64,000 nt of DNA from Amedibacterium intestinale (GTDB lineage Bacteria; Bacillota_I; Bacilli_A; Erysipelotrichales; Erysipelotrichaceae), in NCBI RefSeq assembly GCF_010537335.1, contig NZ_AP019711.1, forward strand, positions 1 through 64,000. Direction: 5' to 3'. The position numbers and the translations under genes were made by a program. A model generated the notes under the pieces. The model searched no databases and was not told the DNA's origin. It worked only from the letters and a program-made list of their open reading frames with translations. Shown here piece by piece: positions 42,934 through 51,147 of the stretch (positions within the stretch are counted from its first letter, which is position 1; each line of letters starts with the position of its first letter).

Positions 42934-44502
42934 ATGACTGTTCGATTTGAATATGATGGATTACCAATTATTAAAACAACAAGCGGGGAGTTAAAGGGAT
43001 ACAAATATGATGGAATTTATACGTATAAAGGAATCCCTTATGCACATGCGAAAAGATGGCAAATGGCTGAATTATCTTCTTGGGATGGTGTATTTGATGC
43101 GACGAATTATGGACGTGTAGCACCTTTGATGATGCAGGATAATCCAAAAGGAGAAATGAAGTGTCCACATATGTACTGGCCACAAGATGAAGATTGTTTA
43201 TCTTTAAATATATGGACAAAGGATGTAAATAAAAAGAAACCAGTTATGGTATGGATTCATGGAGGAGGTTATTTTGCGGGTTCCTCTATTGAACAGCTTG
43301 CATACGATGGGGCAAATATTGCAAAGGAAGATTGTGTTTGTGTATCTTTGAATCATCGTTTGAATATTCTTGGGTTTCTTGATTTAGAGCCATTTGGGGA
43401 AAAATACAAGAATTCTGCAAATGCAGGACTAGATGATATTGTTAAGGCACTCACATGGATTCATAACAATATTGAAGCCTTTGGCGGAGATCCGGATAAT
43501 GTTACTTTATTTGGACAATCTGGTGGTGGAATGAAAATTAGTTTATTGATGCAGATTCCTGCAGCAGAAGGGTTATTCCACAAAGCTATCATGATGTCTG
43601 GAATTGGTGGAAACTTTATGCCTCCATGTCCAAGAGAAAATGGAGATGGAACCTTAATCGTTACCAAAATGCTGGAAAAACTTGGATTAAGCGTAAACGA
43701 TATAGACAAGCTTGAAACAATGCCATATCAGCAGGTATTTATGGCTTATGGACAGGCTATGCCGGAAGTTGTGAAAATGGGAGGATATGTAGGAAACAAT
43801 CCACGTATTGATGATTACTGTTTAGGGGAAGGAAATATGAGTGAATTTACGAATCAGTCAAAAAATACACCGGTAATCATTGGTTCTGTATTTGGGGAAT
43901 TTGGTGGATTTATGCCTCTTCCATTCGCAAAACATGAAGTATCAGATGAAGTGGTAAAACATGCATTAGAAGAAAGATTTAAAGAAAATACAGACGAATT
44001 GATTTCTTTGTTTAAAGAAGCATATCCAAATAATGCGATTGCAGACTTACTTGTTATTGACACCTTATTTAGAACATTAAACAATCAATTTACAAAAGAT
44101 AAAGCAGCTTTGCATCAAGCACCTGTATACAATTATTTATTTAATGTGGACTTCCCATTTGATGGAGGAAGTGCTGCATGGCATTGCAGTGATATTCCTT
44201 ATTTCTTTGGAAATATTGAAAAAGCACCTTATACAAACAGCATTCCTTATGCAGAAAAACTGCAAAGTGAAATGTTTGGGGCATTTTTGGCATTTGCGAA
44301 AACAGGAGATCCAAATCATGATGGTATGAAGCACTGGGACCCATCTACAGAAACACAAATTCATACGATGCTGTTTGGTAAAGATACGCATCAGGAAATT
44401 AATCATGATGAAAAACTGATGGCAAAATTAAAAGAGGTATTACCTGAATTAACAGCGGACATGTTAATGACAATGATGGATGATATGAATATTCAGCATT
44501 AA
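42934..44502 (+). CDS. Type-B carboxylesterase (PnbA-like)
   Basis: The 522-residue protein has the family's N-terminal TTSGELKGYKYDGIYTYKGI. It also has EDCLSLNIW with VMVWIHGGGY, the nucleophile elbow FGQSGGGMK (catalytic Ser) and the C-terminal HCSDIPYFFG carrying the catalytic His. There is no signal peptide. Bacterial members hydrolyse aromatic or short-chain esters. It is unrelated in sequence family to the preceding HSL-type esterase, so the operon carries two distinct esterases, perhaps for different acyl groups on the same compound. A strong terminator follows directly. Confidence 0.9.
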   Translation: MTVRFEYDGLPIIKTTSGELKGYKYDGIYTYKGIPYAHAKRWQMAELSSWDGVFDATNYGRVAPLMMQDNPKGEMKCPHMYWPQDEDCLSLNIWTKDVNKKKPVMVWIHGGGYFAGSSIEQLAYDGANIAKEDCVCVSLNHRLNILGFLDLEPFGEKYKNSANAGLDDIVKALTWIHNNIEAFGGDPDNVTLFGQSGGGMKISLLMQIPAAEGLFHKAIMMSGIGGNFMPPCPRENGDGTLIVTKMLEKLGLSVNDIDKLETMPYQQVFMAYGQAMPEVVKMGGYVGNNPRIDDYCLGEGNMSEFTNQSKNTPVIIGSVFGEFGGFMPLPFAKHEVSDEVVKHALEERFKENTDELISLFKEAYPNNAIADLLVIDTLFRTLNNQFTKDKAALHQAPVYNYLFNVDFPFDGGSAAWHCSDIPYFFGNIEKAPYTNSIPYAEKLQSEMFGAFLAFAKTGDPNHDGMKHWDPSTETQIHTMLFGKDTHQEINHDEKLMAKLKEVLPELTADMLMTMMDDMNIQH

Positions 44503-44509
44503 GAAAGCA

Positions 44510-44547
44510 AGCAGAAGACGATAAGTGAGGTTCTTCTGCTTTTTTTT
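44510..44547 (+). terminator. Terminator of the PAP2-esterase operon
   Basis: AGCAGAAGA pairs with TCTTCTGCT (9 bp) and runs into eight or more T residues. Confidence 0.85.
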
Positions 44548-44616
44548 AAAATATTTTCACTTAATTTTGTATTCTTATGGATTCATTTCGTAATGAATTA
44601 TGAAGAGGTGGAGAAT

Positions 44617-44913
44617 ATGGAGAAAAGCTATCAGGATATTGAAGAAATGATTTATTATTTAGGAAAACTGTGTAGGGAAAAAGCAATTTTAAAGTGTGGA
44701 GAAGAAGAACAGGTTTATGATGAGGGGACAAATTTGTCAAAAGAAATACGAGAAATTTTAGTAAACTTAACATTATTTCAATGTCAAATCCTTTTAAATG
44801 ATTATTTCGTTCCTATTAATAAAAACTGGTGGAAAGGAATTTATGAGAAACCATATTATGAACAGCAGAAAAACATTGCGGTGCATGCATTCTATCGTTG
44901 CTTAAATACTTAA
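44617..44913 (+). CDS. Small hypothetical acidic protein
   Basis: This 98-residue soluble protein starts MEKSYQDIEEMIYYLG. ATG 44617 is preferred to ATG 44593 because GAGGTGGAG stands just before it. The sequence is helical and amphipathic at the N-terminus and richer in aromatic residues near the C-terminus (NWWKGIYEKPYYEQQ). I recognise no domain or motif. It lies alone between a terminator and ptsI with about 100 bases on either side, so it may be transcribed into ptsI. Codon use looks like that of its neighbours, which supports a real gene. Confidence 0.6.
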   Translation: MEKSYQDIEEMIYYLGKLCREKAILKCGEEEQVYDEGTNLSKEIREILVNLTLFQCQILLNDYFVPINKNWWKGIYEKPYYEQQKNIAVHAFYRCLNT

Positions 44914-44945
44914 AAAATGATATTATAAAATATGTAGGATGTATA

Positions 44946-44961
44946 TAGTAAGCGATTACTA
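44946..44961 (+). promoter_or_regulatory. Palindromic cre-like element upstream of ptsI
   Basis: TAGTAAGCGATTACTA is a near-perfect palindrome with core GTAAGCGATTAC. It resembles a cre box but lacks the outer T and A, and as RNA it would form a 6-bp stem with a GCGA loop. It lies about 53 bases before the ptsI ribosome site. Either role is possible. Confidence 0.4.
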
Positions 44962-45014
44962 AACCCTAATAAATACTTTTTAAATAGTATCATTAGCAAG
45001 AGGAGGATATACAT

Positions 45015-46718
45015 ATGTTGAAAGGTATTGCGGCATCTGCCGGTATTTCTATCGCAAAGGCTTATAAGCTGGAATCACCAAAAGTTGAAATTGTAAAAAA
45101 AGAAGGAGACCCAGCAAAAGAAGTTGAAAAGTTCAATGCAGCTTTGGAAAAAACAAAAACAGATATTGAAGGAGTAAAAGAAAGAGCTTCTGAAAGATTA
45201 TCTGCTGAAGAACTAGCTGTATTTGATGCACATTTAATGATGGCAGGAGATCCTGAATTTGCTGCTCAGATCATTGCAATGATTGAAAATGATAAAGTAA
45301 ATGCTGAATTTGCTGCTGATACAGTTGCATCTCAGATGGTAGCAATGTTTGAATCTATGGATAATGACTACTTTAGAGAACGTGCTGCAGATATTAAAGA
45401 TGTTACCTATCGTTTAAAATGCAATCTTTTAGGATTGACAATTCCTGATTTAACAAGCATTAATGAGGATTCTATCATTGTTGCTTACGATTTGACTCCA
45501 TCAGATACAGCACAGTTAAATCACTTTGTAAAAGGTTTTGCGACTTCTATTGGTGGAAAAACAAGTCACTCTGCAATTATGGCAAACTCTTTGGAAATTC
45601 CTGCAGTAGTAGGTTGTGGAGATATTATGTCAGCTGTAAATCATGGGGATACAATGATTTTGGATGCTGTAGAAGGAAATGTAATTATTAATCCAACAGA
45701 AGAAGAAATTAAAGAATATGAAGCAAAAGCAAAAGCATTTGCGGAAGAAAAAGAAGCATTAAAAGTATTGGTAAATGCAAAATCTGTTACAAAAGATGGA
45801 CATGAAGTAGAACTTGCTGGAAACATTGGTGGATTTAAAGATGTTGAAGGTGTATTGAAAAATGGTGGAGAAGGAGTTGGATTGTTCCGTACAGAATTCT
45901 TGTATATGGATAATGATCACTTCCCAACAGAAGAAGAACAGTTTGAAGCTTATAAAGCAGTATTAGAAGGAATGGGTGGAAAACGTGTTGTTGTTCGTAC
46001 ACTAGATATTGGTGGAGACAAAAAATTAAAATACTTCACATTCCCAGAAGAAATGAATCCATTCTTAGGATATCGTGCAATCCGTTTATGTTTGGATAGA
46101 ACAGATATTTTCCGTACACAGCTTCGTGCGTTGATTCGTGCTTCTGTATATGGTAAATTATGCATCATGTTCCCAATGATTGCGACAGTAAAAGAATTCT
46201 GTGATGCAAAAGCTATTTATGAAGAAGAAAAAGCGAAATTAATTGCAGAAGGTGTAAAAGTTGCTGATGATATTCAGGTAGGTATGATGGTTGAAATTCC
46301 AGCTGCTGCAGTAAATGCAGATAACTTTGCTAAACATGCGGATTTCTTCTCAATTGGAACAAATGACTTGATTCAGTATTCTATGGCAGCGGATCGTATG
46401 AGTGAAAATGTATCTTACTTATATCAGCCATATAACCCATCTGTACTTCGTCTAATTAAAATGACAATTGATGGTGCTCATAAAGAAGGTAAATGGGCTG
46501 GTATGTGTGGAGCAATGGCTGGAGAAGAAAATGCAGTTCCTATTTTATTAGGTTTAGGATTAGATGAATTCTCAATGTCAGCTACACAGATTTTAAATGC
46601 TCGTAAAATGGTAAATTCTTTAAGCAAAGCAGAAATGGAAAAACTTGCTGAAGAAGCTGTATCATTGTCTACTGCTGAAGAAGTTCTTGAATTAGTAAAA
46701 AACAGAGTTTCTAAATAG
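45015..46718 (+). CDS. ptsI: Phosphoenolpyruvate-protein phosphotransferase (PTS enzyme I)
   Basis: Full-length enzyme I of 567 residues. The N-terminal HPr-binding domain is followed by the phosphohistidine loop [18 protein letters not shown] (active-site His). The PEP-binding barrel has [16 protein letters not shown]-type contacts and [11 protein letters not shown] with the catalytic Cys in GMCGAMAGE. It takes phosphate from PEP and passes it to HPr, the protein that HprK at 35604 regulates. ptsH is not adjacent, which differs from many genomes. The ribosome site is AGAGGAGG. Its last codons and terminator are duplicated at 48785 by the insertion sequence downstream. Confidence 0.97.
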   Translation: MLKGIAASAGISIAKAYKLESPKVEIVKKEGDPAKEVEKFNAALEKTKTDIEGVKERASERLSAEELAVFDAHLMMAGDPEFAAQIIAMIENDKVNAEFAADTVASQMVAMFESMDNDYFRERAADIKDVTYRLKCNLLGLTIPDLTSINEDSIIVAYDLTPSDTAQLNHFVKGFATSIGGKTSHSAIMANSLEIPAVVGCGDIMSAVNHGDTMILDAVEGNVIINPTEEEIKEYEAKAKAFAEEKEALKVLVNAKSVTKDGHEVELAGNIGGFKDVEGVLKNGGEGVGLFRTEFLYMDNDHFPTEEEQFEAYKAVLEGMGGKRVVVRTLDIGGDKKLKYFTFPEEMNPFLGYRAIRLCLDRTDIFRTQLRALIRASVYGKLCIMFPMIATVKEFCDAKAIYEEEKAKLIAEGVKVADDIQVGMMVEIPAAAVNADNFAKHADFFSIGTNDLIQYSMAADRMSENVSYLYQPYNPSVLRLIKMTIDGAHKEGKWAGMCGAMAGEENAVPILLGLGLDEFSMSATQILNARKMVNSLSKAEMEKLAEEAVSLSTAEEVLELVKNRVSK

Positions 46719-46809
46719 TAGAGAAAATTATAGAAATTAAGAAGGAGGAAGTTTGTATTCTTCCTTCTTTTATCATTTTTTGTATATAGTGGGTTAGATA
46801 TGGTAAAAT
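46705..46809. repeat. 105-bp direct repeat, left copy (target duplication)
   Basis: It matches 48785-48889 at 104 of 105 positions; the difference is G at 46793 versus A at 48873. It includes the last four ptsI codons and stop, the ptsI terminator and a promoter. The bases before and after the two copies differ, so the limits are sharp. Confidence 0.93.
46738..46770 (+). terminator. ptsI terminator
   Basis: AAGAAGGAGGAAG and CTTCCTTCTT form a stem with a small internal bulge around TTTGTATT, then TTTTATC. An identical copy is at 48818-48850. Confidence 0.7.
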
Positions 46810-46834
46810 CTCGTCTTTGACAGTTAGAAAGCGA

Positions 46835-46880
46835 AAAAAGTGCATTAAAGACTTTAGAATTAAGCTTTTTTGCACTTTTT
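46835..46880. terminator. Hairpin at the left end of the IS1634-type element
   Basis: AAAAAGTGCA pairs with TGCACTTTTT (10 bp), with T-runs in both directions. It can end transposase transcription and block transcription entering from the duplicated promoter on the left. Confidence 0.7.
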
Positions 46881-46899
46881 GTCTTTGTAACGAATTGTG

Positions 46900-48642
46900 C
46901 TATATATGATGTTCTTTTGTGTATTTGATAATATTTCTCATTGTGGATCGTTTTATTATTTCTCTGTCTGTTTCAAAACCAAACAACTCATGCAGTAAAT
47001 CTGTTAAATCTGTTCGTGTGTAAGAAGGTATATATCCTAATCCTTCTTTTAATTTTGTTACGTTCATCTTTCTCAATGTATCTATTATTTGTTCAGATGT
47101 ATATTTTTTCTCTAATTTATATTCTAATATTCGATATATCAGAAGGGACAAGAAACAAATCAGGAAATGCGCTTTGATCCTGTCTTCTCTTTGCAGATAG
47201 ATTGGTCGTGCATCAAAATCCGTTTTCATTATTCTAAAGCACTCTTCGATCTGCCATCTGCGTTTGTTGATAGCGATGATCTCCGCTACATCACCTTCCA
47301 TATCTGTGCTTACCGCATAGAAACCATCATACATTGCTTCTTTATCTATAGCCTCCTGATCGATTTCGTAGATTTCTTCTTCTGCTACTTCTCCATTCGC
47401 TGTGATGGAAGTCCTCTTTGTAAATCTGCTTGGATCATTCGGATTTTTTCTATTCTTTTTGATTTTTCCATTTTTACTTATCATGTTTTTTGCTCTGTCT
47501 ATCTGCCCTTGTCTTATCTTTTCCTGATAAGCTTTATATTTTGGAGAATAGGTAACGATAAGAGTTTCCGATATCTTTTTAGATTCTATAGGTACTTCTT
47601 TATAATAGATGGATTCATATACCTCTGGGTCATTTTCATCAAGATCTTTCAAATCAATGAATGTGCTGCTTCCTACTTTTCGATATTGTTTCGTATTTAA
47701 AGCGATATCTCTATCTTCTTTCTTTAATTTTTTTAATGACTGTGTAATGACATAGGATCTTCCTCCTATATCATTGAACAGTTTGTTATTCTGTGATGCC
47801 AGTCCACTGTCTGAGCAGTAGATGAATTCGGAACAGTCGAAATCCTGAATAACTTTATGTTCTAATGGTTTCAAGGATTTCTGTTCGTTTTGATTTCCGG
47901 GAAAGATATCAAAAGCTAAAGGGAAACCATCTCCATCCATGAATAACCCCATGCCTACGATAGGATTTGGACGATGTTCTTTGCTTTTTCCGTATTTTTT
48001 AAGTTCATCTTCTTGTTCGATTTCAAAGTAATAGTTCGTACAGTCATAATAAAGAACTTTTGTGTTTCTTTTATGAAGAAAGTTAGAATTTCGATAAACT
48101 TCCGCCTGTATGTAATCAGATTCCTCGGCCAATATAGATAAGGAACGATAGATATCCTGTAATTTATACTTTGGCTGTTCCAGCAGAGAATGAGCGAAAG
48201 AGAAAGAAGAGCGTTTACTGGAAGGATATAGAACACGAGCGTAGACAAGATCGCAGAGGATGCGATGGATATCATATTCGAATTTATGATGATTCTTAAT
48301 ATTACGACAAATATTGTCAAAATGAAGATTGGAACAGATGGATTGAAGGAATAGGTAGCCAACATTAAATAACAAAACTTCATTTTTTTTGATTTTTTTG
48401 TCGCTAGAGAAAGGTATGAGAACAGGTGCAGTATCCTGTTGATGGGATAAAGTGTCCTTTTTAGCTTCAGAACGAGCCCATTCCAATAATTTTTCTTCAT
48501 TATTATCAAATTGAGGAAGCAGGTCATTTAATCGACCAAGCTTTCTAAAAATGCGACTAGAAGTTTTACCATTGTTTTTGCGATAAGAACTCATAATATA
48601 AATGCTTTTGGAATTGCCAGTGCCATTGATTGCAACGTACAT
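46900..48642 (-). CDS. IS1634-family transposase
   Basis: This DDE transposase of 580 residues starts MYVAINGTGNSK, a form typical of the IS1634 group. The acidic residues lie in YYDCTNYYF, IYCSDSGLAS and RRWQIEECFRIMKTDF; the last is the Y/R-E-K signature of the IS4 superfamily. An insertion of about 150 residues between the second Asp and the Glu is normal for this family. The minus frame opens at 48690, but a GGGTGATG site lies six bases before ATG 48642. No stops or frameshifts are seen, so it may be active. Confidence 0.93.
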   Translation of the reverse strand: MYVAINGTGNSKSIYIMSSYRKNNGKTSSRIFRKLGRLNDLLPQFDNNEEKLLEWARSEAKKDTLSHQQDTAPVLIPFSSDKKIKKNEVLLFNVGYLFLQSICSNLHFDNICRNIKNHHKFEYDIHRILCDLVYARVLYPSSKRSSFSFAHSLLEQPKYKLQDIYRSLSILAEESDYIQAEVYRNSNFLHKRNTKVLYYDCTNYYFEIEQEDELKKYGKSKEHRPNPIVGMGLFMDGDGFPLAFDIFPGNQNEQKSLKPLEHKVIQDFDCSEFIYCSDSGLASQNNKLFNDIGGRSYVITQSLKKLKKEDRDIALNTKQYRKVGSSTFIDLKDLDENDPEVYESIYYKEVPIESKKISETLIVTYSPKYKAYQEKIRQGQIDRAKNMISKNGKIKKNRKNPNDPSRFTKRTSITANGEVAEEEIYEIDQEAIDKEAMYDGFYAVSTDMEGDVAEIIAINKRRWQIEECFRIMKTDFDARPIYLQREDRIKAHFLICFLSLLIYRILEYKLEKKYTSEQIIDTLRKMNVTKLKEGLGYIPSYTRTDLTDLLHELFGFETDREIIKRSTMRNIIKYTKEHHI

Positions 48643-48784
48643 ATTCATCACCCAATATAATAATAACACATATAGCACAATATAGCACATAATAGAACAT
48701 AAAATTTGACAAAAAAAGTAAAAGAAAAGCGCCTGTTTAAAGCGCCATAGTAAATTTATGAAATTTTATATGTGTCAAACTCCC

Positions 48785-48889
48785 GAGTTTCTAAATAGTA
48801 GAGAAAATTATAGAAATTAAGAAGGAGGAAGTTTGTATTCTTCCTTCTTTTATCATTTTTTGTATATAGTGGATTAGATATGGTAAAAT
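48785..48889. repeat. 105-bp direct repeat, right copy (target duplication)
   Basis: The right copy of the target. It begins with a relic of the ptsI 3' end and ends exactly at the last base of the -10 box that drives the thioesterase gene. Confidence 0.93.
48860..48889 (+). promoter_or_regulatory. Promoter of the thioesterase gene inside the duplicated segment
   Basis: TTGTAT, an 18-base spacer and TAAAAT preceded by TGG (extended -10). The same promoter occurs in the left copy (46780-46809), where it now points into the insertion element. Confidence 0.55.
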
Positions 48890-48919
48890 ACAAGAAGGAT
48901 AAAGAATGGAGAAATTATT

Positions 48920-49324
48920 ATGGAATCTATGGAACAATTACAAAAAAGATTAAATTCCTCTAGTATGTATCTGCAAAGCAATGACATGAAAGTGGTAGAA
49001 GTAAAAGAAGGGTATGCAAAAGTAGAAATGCGTATAGATAAGCATATTTTGAATATACATGGGTTTGTTCATGGTGGGGCTTTATTCTCTTTGGCAGATA
49101 CTGCAGCAGGAGCCGCAAGTTTTACAAGTGGAAGAGACAGTGTAACTTTATCTGGTACGATAAATTATATAAAGCCAGGAAAAGGTGGAAAACTTATCGG
49201 AATTGCACAGAAGATTTCTGCTGGAAGAACAACAGGTGTATATGAGGTATTTATCTTTAATGATGAAGATGTGTTATTGTCTAGGGCAACCTTTACGATG
49301 TTTTTTTTAGATGGAAATCGCTAG
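48920..49324 (+). CDS. PaaI family thioesterase (hotdog fold)
   Basis: A single hotdog domain of 134 residues with the PaaI-type catalytic segment NIHGFVHGGALFSLADTA and the later TLSGTINYIKPGKGG. Enzymes of this family hydrolyse acyl-CoA thioesters, often aromatic or medium-chain, as tetramers in the cytoplasm. The substrate is not readable here. Before the insertion element arrived this gene followed ptsI directly, about 200 bases downstream, with the terminator and its own promoter between. Both are preserved next to it by the 105-bp duplication. Confidence 0.88.
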   Translation: MESMEQLQKRLNSSSMYLQSNDMKVVEVKEGYAKVEMRIDKHILNIHGFVHGGALFSLADTAAGAASFTSGRDSVTLSGTINYIKPGKGGKLIGIAQKISAGRTTGVYEVFIFNDEDVLLSRATFTMFFLDGNR

Positions 49325-49387
49325 TTACTATTCACCGACAAGTAGAGATAAAATAGAATATAAATAAAAAGAAAGCTGGTAAATCAC

Positions 49388-49465
49388 ATGTACATTAAAA
49401 AGTCAGATTTCTTGAAAGATGATTTTGGAGATTATGATGATACAAACTACTTTAAATACGAATAA
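49388..49465 (+). CDS. Possible 25-residue acidic peptide before the DUF3990 module
   Basis: ATG to stop encodes MYIKKSDFLKDDFGDYDD followed by seven more residues (aromatic, Lys and Glu). It ends 17 bases before the first DUF gene. The upstream AAAGAAAG is only a weak ribosome site. It could be a leader peptide, an unannotated small component or chance. Confidence 0.3.
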   Translation: MYIKKSDFLKDDFGDYDDTNYFKYE

Positions 49466-49482
49466 CAGGGGGTGTTTCAACC

Positions 49483-49722
49483 ATGTTAGATAACTCTAAA
49501 ATAACTAATACAGATGAGCTGGAATTCGCTGTATTCTGTATCGAAAATATTGCCATTAGACTGGGAAAAAATGCCGAAGAAGTTTATCGGGCGTTGACTG
49601 AAAAAAGCGATATTTTACATAGCTATATCGTACCAGAGTATGAAATGCTTCATACCCAAAGCAAGGACTATATCATAGATGATATTATTGGTTTAATGGA
49701 AGAAAGGGGTATCCAATTATGA
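49483..49722 (+). CDS. DUF3791-like small protein
   Basis: This 79-residue, mostly helical and acidic protein contains LEFAVFCIENIAIRLG and ends YIIDDIIGLMEERGIQL, a pattern I associate with DUF3791 proteins that accompany DUF3990 genes in gut Firmicutes. It overlaps the following DUF3990 gene by four bases (ATGA) and has a GGGGGTG ribosome site. By position and size it could be an antitoxin or chaperone-like partner. No DNA-binding motif is evident. The family name is from pattern memory, and the role is inferred. Confidence 0.6.
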   Translation: MLDNSKITNTDELEFAVFCIENIAIRLGKNAEEVYRALTEKSDILHSYIVPEYEMLHTQSKDYIIDDIIGLMEERGIQL

Positions 49723-50192
49723 TTTTATATCATGGCTCCTATGTGGATGTCCAAACTCCAGATTTATTACATTCCAGAAAAAATGTTGATTTTGGACGTG
49801 GTTTTTACACAACACCTATTTATGAACAGGCAGTAAAGTGGTGTGAAAAATTCAAGCGTCGTGGTAAAAAAGGAATTGTTTCTCGCTACAGTTTTGATGA
49901 AAATGCTTATCAGGAACTCCAGATTTTGAAATTTGAAAGCTATTCTGAAGAATGGCTCGACTTCATTTTGAAATGCAGAAGCGGAACTGATACAACTAAT
50001 TATGATATAGTGATTGGCGGTGTCGCCAATGATAAGGTATTTAATACCGTTGAGCTTTATTTTGATAATCTAATTGGCAAAGGGGAAGCTATTCGCCGCC
50101 TGCGCTATGAAAAGCCAAACTTACAAATATGTTTTCGAACACAGAAAGCTCTTGATGAATATTTGCACTATGAGGGGAGTGAACAGCTTTGA
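49719..50192 (+). CDS. DUF3990 protein, ADP-ribosyltransferase-like fold
   Basis: The 157-residue protein starts MILYHGSYVDV and has VDFGRGFYTTPIYEQAVKW soon after, then FNTVELYF. This reproduces the order His (residue 5), Tyr (30) and Glu (112) seen in PARP-like H-Y-E ADP-ribosyltransferases and fits DUF3990. Such a fold suggests NAD-dependent modification of a protein or nucleic acid. It is joined by 4-base overlaps to small genes on both sides, as in toxin-antitoxin or effector-immunity modules. Activity has not been shown from sequence; a degenerate, non-catalytic ART fold is also possible. Confidence 0.68.
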   Translation: MILYHGSYVDVQTPDLLHSRKNVDFGRGFYTTPIYEQAVKWCEKFKRRGKKGIVSRYSFDENAYQELQILKFESYSEEWLDFILKCRSGTDTTNYDIVIGGVANDKVFNTVELYFDNLIGKGEAIRRLRYEKPNLQICFRTQKALDEYLHYEGSEQL

Positions 50193-50398
50193 TTGCCAAT
50201 CCTATTTTATTACAAAAAAAATATACTCGAATTATTGAGCGATTTTCGAAAAAAGAAAACTTATCCTTGGATGAGGCCTTAAGCTTTTTCTATCACTCAA
50301 CCATTTATCGTCTAATCAGCGAAGGAGTATCGGATCTGCACTGTATGAGCGATGAGTATTTGACAGAGGAAATGATTTTAGAGTATAAAGAAAAATAG
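50189..50398 (+). CDS. Small partner protein of the DUF3990 module
   Basis: This 69-residue helical protein begins with a poorly hydrophobic IANPILLQKKYTRIIERF and ends EYLTEEMILEYKEK. It resembles the DUF3791-like protein at 49483 in size and acidity and in its helical C-terminal DEYLTEEMI, so the module may contain two related small proteins around the ART-like one. The start codon at 50189 overlaps the preceding stop. The next alternative start is not obvious. I cannot name a family with confidence. Confidence 0.5.
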   Translation: MIANPILLQKKYTRIIERFSKKENLSLDEALSFFYHSTIYRLISEGVSDLHCMSDEYLTEEMILEYKEK

Positions 50399-50752
50399 AA
50401 CTATCTCAGTGCAAGCCAACTCTTTTCAATGATACATCACAATATTTCTGTTTGTATAATCTTTAATTTCAAAGGCATGACAAGGACTTTTGTCTGTCCT
50501 GTTTCAACAAGTCTCATATGATTTAGAGCAGCCAATGAATGCCTCTAAAGCTTGACTATAACCTTTCACAAGGCACTTTCCCCTCAATCAGCATTTAATG
50601 CTTTAAGTTTTGAAAAAAAGTTTTCCACATAGTAAAAAAACGTATGGCTGATGTCCTGAAAGTGCTTTTTTATCGTATTTATTTGAACGAAAATTTCGTC
50701 TAAAATACTATAATTTATTTGGGTAATCATTATCGCAATTTACAAAAAACTA
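50399..50752. other. Gap of about 350 bp without an intact gene
   Basis: Both strands are broken by stops. Short minus-strand stretches of ordinary-looking coding composition (for example MRLVETGQTKVLVMPLKLKI) hint at a decayed gene, but I recognise none. No repeats or tRNA fragments were seen that would mark an attachment site. Confidence 0.4.
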
Positions 50753-50781
50753 TAGACAAAAAAGACAATAAATAGTATCAT
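50753..50781 (+). promoter_or_regulatory. Probable tRNA-Leu promoter
   Basis: TAGACA, a 17-base spacer and TATCAT lie 18 bases upstream of the tRNA. A TATACT follows at 50781. Confidence 0.45.
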
Positions 50782-50799
50782 ATACTAGTATATGGTACT

Positions 50800-50885
50800 G
50801 CAGGAGTGGTGGAATGGCAGACACGCTGTCTTCAGGCGGCAGTGCGAGCAATCGCGTGAGAGTTCAAATCTCTTCTCCTGCACCA
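50800..50885 (+). tRNA. tRNA-Leu (anticodon CAG)
   Basis: The 86-nt gene has a 7-bp acceptor stem (GCAGGAG with CTCCTGC) and an encoded CCA end. The anticodon arm is CTGTC-TTCAGGC-GGCAG, giving CAG. A long variable arm (TGCGAGCAATCGCG region) and the T-arm loop TTCAAAT are present. The long variable arm and anticodon identify a class II tRNA-Leu reading CUG. Confidence 0.95.
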
Positions 50886-50897
50886 AATATGTATTAT

Positions 50898-50924
50898 AAC
50901 GGCTCTATATCGGCCGTTTTTTTT
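50898..50924 (+). terminator. tRNA-Leu terminator
   Basis: AACGGC pairs with GCCGTT over a 9-nt loop, followed by T residues. Confidence 0.82.
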
Positions 50925-50983
50925 ATTTATAAAGTATTCAAAATGTAACAATAAAGTGCATAGAAGAAAGTACGTTTAAATAG

Positions 50984-51020
50984 ATTACTTGTGAAAAATG
51001 ACACCGTTTTCATTAGTGAA
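50984..51020 (+). promoter_or_regulatory. Two operator-like palindromes upstream of the hydroxyproline operon
   Basis: ATTACTTGTGAA (50984-50995) and TTCATTAGTGAA (51009-51020) each match TTCACTTGTGAA (51156-51167) at 10 of 12 positions. They are candidate sites for the XRE-cupin regulator. Confidence 0.45.
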
Positions 51021-51147
51021 TCAAAAGTTTTTAAGCAAATCAATAGAAAATAAGGTAAAAAGATGGTATATTAAATTCTTTTTTATATGAAATTGGCTTA
51101 TTTTTGTTATTTTTTTAACAAATTGAGGTAAAAATTTAAGAAGAGTA

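Larger units (their letters stand above)
46810..48784 (-). mobile_element. IS1634-family (IS4 superfamily) insertion sequence
   Basis: This 1975-bp element lies exactly between the two 105-bp direct repeats. Short imperfect inverted ends share TTTGACA (CTCGTCTTTGACA on the left, GGGAGTTTGACA inward on the right). It encodes one transposase on the minus strand and has a bidirectional terminator near its left end. IS1634 and relatives are known to produce unusually long and variable target duplications, which explains the repeats. The single difference between them suggests a fairly recent insertion. Confidence 0.9.

Noticed and set aside
50800-50885. tRNA-Leu as an attachment site for an integrated island
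   Set aside because: No integrase gene and no repeat of the tRNA 3' end were found in the window.
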